Source: Flavobacteriales bacterium (GTDB taxonomy: Bacteria > Bacteroidota > Bacteroidia > Flavobacteriales_D > Crocinitomicaceae). From it: a DNA stretch of 55,992 nt. The notes beneath the pieces were generated by a model. It saw only the letters and a program-made list of their open reading frames with translations. It was not told the origin of the DNA and made no database searches. Shown here piece by piece: positions 53,990 to 55,992 of the stretch (position 1 is its first letter; every line of letters begins with the position of its first letter). The translations under genes were made by a program, and so were the position numbers. Location: the NCBI GenBank assembly GCA_947460825.1, contig CANHHA010000017.1, positions 1-55,992 of the forward strand. The letters run 5' to 3'.

Positions 53990-55992
53990 ATGACTACTCT
54001 ACCACGTTCTATTTCTGTAATTTTTAAATCCTTGCTTCTTTTTTTTGTTGGGGTAACGGTAAGTAACGTAAATGCACAATGTCCTCCGCCAAATCCAACA
54101 GCAAATGCTGTTTCGATTAATTGTGGTCAAACGGCTACATTAAATGCATCCGGAGGAGTTAATTATCAATGGTTCAGTAACGCAGCAGGTTCGCAATTGG
54201 TTGGATCTGGGGCATCGTTTGTAACTCCAGCGCTAACTGCGAATGCAACGTATTATGTTGCTTCTTCAGTTGGCTTAGCAAACGGCACAGCATTTAACTT
54301 TACCAATGCGGCTGCTACAGGTCATGTAGGACCTACCCAAGCACAAGTTAATGCGGCTTATTCTGGTACAAACTTGGCTGGTAATGTATCTGTTACAGGC
54401 TCGGGATTTCAAGACTGGACAGTTCCAGCTACGGGTACGTATCGTATTGTTACCCGCGGTGCGTGTGGTGGTGGATCTGGCGGTCAAGGCGCTATTATGC
54501 AAGGAGATTTCACCTTGAATGCTGGTGAGGTAATTCGTATTTTAGTGGGGCAAAATGGAACAGGCGTGTCGCCCGCCGGAGGCGGAGGGGGTTCATTTGT
54601 AGTTAGGTCTCCATATAATACTACAGGTAATGTATTGATTGTTGCTGGTGGTGGAAGTGGTAATGGGAATTATTCGTTTAATCCTGGGTTAACATCTACT
54701 AATGGTGGTTTTGGAGGCGGAGCCGGAGGTTCAAATGGAGCAGGGGGATCAGGCGGAACACGTGGTGCTGGTGGAGGTGGATTCTTGGGGAATGGTGCAA
54801 ATTGTACTTCAAGCCCTTCCTATGCGGGACCAGGAACTTCGTTTGTTAATGGAGGATTAGGTGGCGTAAACTCTTGGAATTGTGGTTGGGCTGGAGCAAA
54901 CGGTGGATTTGGTGGTGGTGCCAGTGCCGGAGGAAATTGTAATCCCAATGGTGGTGCAGGAGGTGGCTTTTCTGGAGGTGGTGGTTCATCGAACGGAATA
55001 GCCGGTGGTGGAGGTTCAGTTAATAACGGAACCAATCAAGTTAATCAACAAGGTGCACATGCAGGCCAAGGGCAAGTTACCATTACATTTATGGGTCAAG
55101 GGTGTATTTCAGCATTGGTTCCTGTCAATGTAACTGTAGCTTTACCGTCTGCTCCAACAGCTAACGGCGCAGTGGTAAACTGTGGCGCGACTGCCGCGTT
55201 AAGTGCATTAGGCGGGACTGGAACTTATGCGTGGTTTTCCAACTCCACAGGTACAACACAGGTTGGAACAGGTGCGAATTTCACAACCCCACAACTTATT
55301 GCAAATACAACATATTATGTAGCATCTACTTCAGCAGGTGGTGGCGGAGCCGCGGGTACAGTGTATACTTTTACTAACTGTAGTGCTACCGGACAGTTTG
55401 GTCCAACCCAAGCACAAGTTAATAGTGCATATTCGAGCACAAACCTCAATGGACTAGTAACTTCGCAAAGTGGGGTTCAATTGTGGACCGTTCCTAGCTC
55501 TGGCACCTACCGCATTGAGGGATTTGGTGCGCAAGGGGGAGGGAATAATCAATTTGGCCGTGGAGCTCAAATCCGTGGTGATTTTGCTTTAACAGCCGGA
55601 CAGCAATTAAAAATTATCGTTGGTCAAGCAGGAGGTTTTTCTTCCTCTGGTTCTGGAGGTGGTGGTTCCTTTGTAGCTACATCGGCTAACGTTCCCTTGC
55701 TTGTTGCCGGAGGTGGTGGCGGTCAATACGACGGCTCCTCAGCTTTATACAATGCCCATGCAGTTACGGTGAATGGTGGTCAGCCAACAGGGTGTACCAC
55801 AGGTGGTGCAGGAGGTAACGGAGGTAACGGCTGTAACAACAGCGGTGCCGCAGGCGGTGGTGGTTTCTCTACTAATGGTGGATCTGGAACATACGGTACT
55901 GGGGGTGCTTCATTCACCAACGGTGGAAACGGAGGTAACCATGGTTCTAATGCGATTTGTGTTGGAGGTTTTGGTGGCGGTGGTGGTACGCA
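53990..55992 (+). CDS. Secreted glycine-rich protein with two ALK/LTK-like glycine-rich domains, 3' end outside window
   Basis: 667 codons visible, no stop. Signal peptide (ISVIFKSLLLFFVGVTVSNVNAQ). An Ig-like domain at about aa 40-95 (CGQTATLNASGGVNYQWFSN) is followed by a glycine-rich domain at about aa 100-370. A second Ig-like domain (about aa 380-450, AAGSQL/TGTTQVG type) is followed by a second glycine-rich domain from about aa 456 to the window end. Both glycine-rich copies have GPTQAQ (aa 114-119 and 471-476), W-T-VP-x(2)-GTYRI, then G.F.L..G..L.I.VGQ.G and repeated AGGGG, GGFGGGA and GAGGGGF runs. This order matches the extracellular glycine-rich domain of animal ALK/LTK. Ig-like modules are of the type found in T9SS cargo, so a sorting domain is expected downstream. 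Confidence 0.85.
   Translation, partial: MTTLPRSISVIFKSLLLFFVGVTVSNVNAQCPPPNPTANAVSINCGQTATLNASGGVNYQWFSNAAGSQLVGSGASFVTPALTANATYYVASSVGLANGTAFNFTNAAATGHVGPTQAQVNAAYSGTNLAGNVSVTGSGFQDWTVPATGTYRIVTRGACGGGSGGQGAIMQGDFTLNAGEVIRILVGQNGTGVSPAGGGGGSFVVRSPYNTTGNVLIVAGGGSGNGNYSFNPGLTSTNGGFGGGAGGSNGAGGSGGTRGAGGGGFLGNGANCTSSPSYAGPGTSFVNGGLGGVNSWNCGWAGANGGFGGGASAGGNCNPNGGAGGGFSGGGGSSNGIAGGGGSVNNGTNQVNQQGAHAGQGQVTITFMGQGCISALVPVNVTVALPSAPTANGAVVNCGATAALSALGGTGTYAWFSNSTGTTQVGTGANFTTPQLIANTTYYVASTSAGGGGAAGTVYTFTNCSATGQFGPTQAQVNSAYSSTNLNGLVTSQSGVQLWTVPSSGTYRIEGFGAQGGGNNQFGRGAQIRGDFALTAGQQLKIIVGQAGGFSSSGSGGGGSFVATSANVPLLVAGGGGGQYDGSSALYNAHAVTVNGGQPTGCTTGGAGGNGGNGCNNSGAAGGGGFSTNGGSGTYGTGGASFTNGGNGGNHGSNAICVGGFGGGGGT
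54287..55992 (+). repeat. Two tandem glycine-rich modules with Ig-like spacer
   Basis: Copy 1 from about 54287 to 55100 and copy 2 from about 55358 to the window end, each preceded by an Ig-like domain of about 75 residues. The two copies share a 15-nt stretch (CAAGCACAAGTTAAT) at the GPTQAQVN motif and keep the motif order described for the gene. Confidence 0.8.

Noticed and set aside
54820..55035. Minus-strand Pro-rich reading frame opposite the glycine-rich gene
   Set aside because: Reverse complement of Gly codons gives Pro codons, so it is a composition artefact.

Overview
The window reads as chromosomal DNA of a Bacteroidota bacterium, most likely a Flavobacteriales or Crocinitomicaceae relative. 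Three things support this: type IX secretion (T9SS) cargo with type A and type B C-terminal sorting domains next to a PorP/SprF-like protein; Bacteroidota-type -7 promoter elements (TAnnTTTG or TAnnTTTA) instead of Shine-Dalgarno-led starts; and Bacteroidota-typical families such as S46 dipeptidyl peptidase, DUF3127 and MORN_2/YwqK. There are no tRNA or rRNA genes, insertion sequences, prophage or CRISPR. Coding density is high.

Layout. 1-2555 (-): 3'-truncated T9SS type B cargo. 2632-4096 (-): ribF, then an LRR protein whose start overlaps its end. 4175-12976 (+): DPP11-like S46 peptidase, a GT2 with a fused N-terminal beta domain, rlmH, a polytopic membrane protein coupled to asparagine synthase, and menC. 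12955-17539: lytic transglycosylase (-), yidD (+), a large SF1 helicase (-). 17608-21040 (+): a T9SS type A protein and a DUF4116 repeat protein. 21188-21572: rnpB. 21578-24136 (-): lamin-tail/PKD T9SS type B protein. 24211-29232 (+): AlkD-like protein and two amidohydrolase-like proteins. 29229-30539 (-): flavin reductase-like and DUF3127 proteins. 30625-33109 (+): MORN protein, fabD, a barrel-less TonB plug protein; truA (-) faces them. 33969-37135 (+): T9SS adhesin coupled to PorP/SprF, facing a TPR/PD40 protein (-). 38630-41792 (+): orphan protein, ABC ATPase, YihY/BrkB, OmpA lipoprotein. 41793-49072: lptD (-) diverging from amidase, MCE, two Fe-S proteins and a 132-aa conserved protein (+). 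49105-53666: Pmp3-type lipoprotein (-), recJ (+), S8 protease with T9SS tail (+). 53990-end (+): a secreted protein with two glycine-rich domains.

How the genes fit together. Envelope and surface functions dominate: LptD, MCE, amidase, transglycosylase, YidD, OmpA lipoprotein and T9SS adhesins. They are mixed with housekeeping genes (ribF, rlmH, rnpB, fabD, truA, recJ, menC).

Most notable observation: the last gene carries two copies of a domain that closely resembles the extracellular glycine-rich domain of the animal receptor kinases ALK and LTK, including an exact GPTQAQ motif, with Ig-like modules before and between them. Other points worth checking are divergent lptD and amidase genes whose start codons overlap in one CATG, several -7 elements only 4-6 nt upstream of start codons (possible leaderless mRNAs), and a DUF4116 protein with 19 near-identical 25-residue repeats.

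Domain calls are from reading sequence by eye. Residue positions are approximate unless a specific residue is named.
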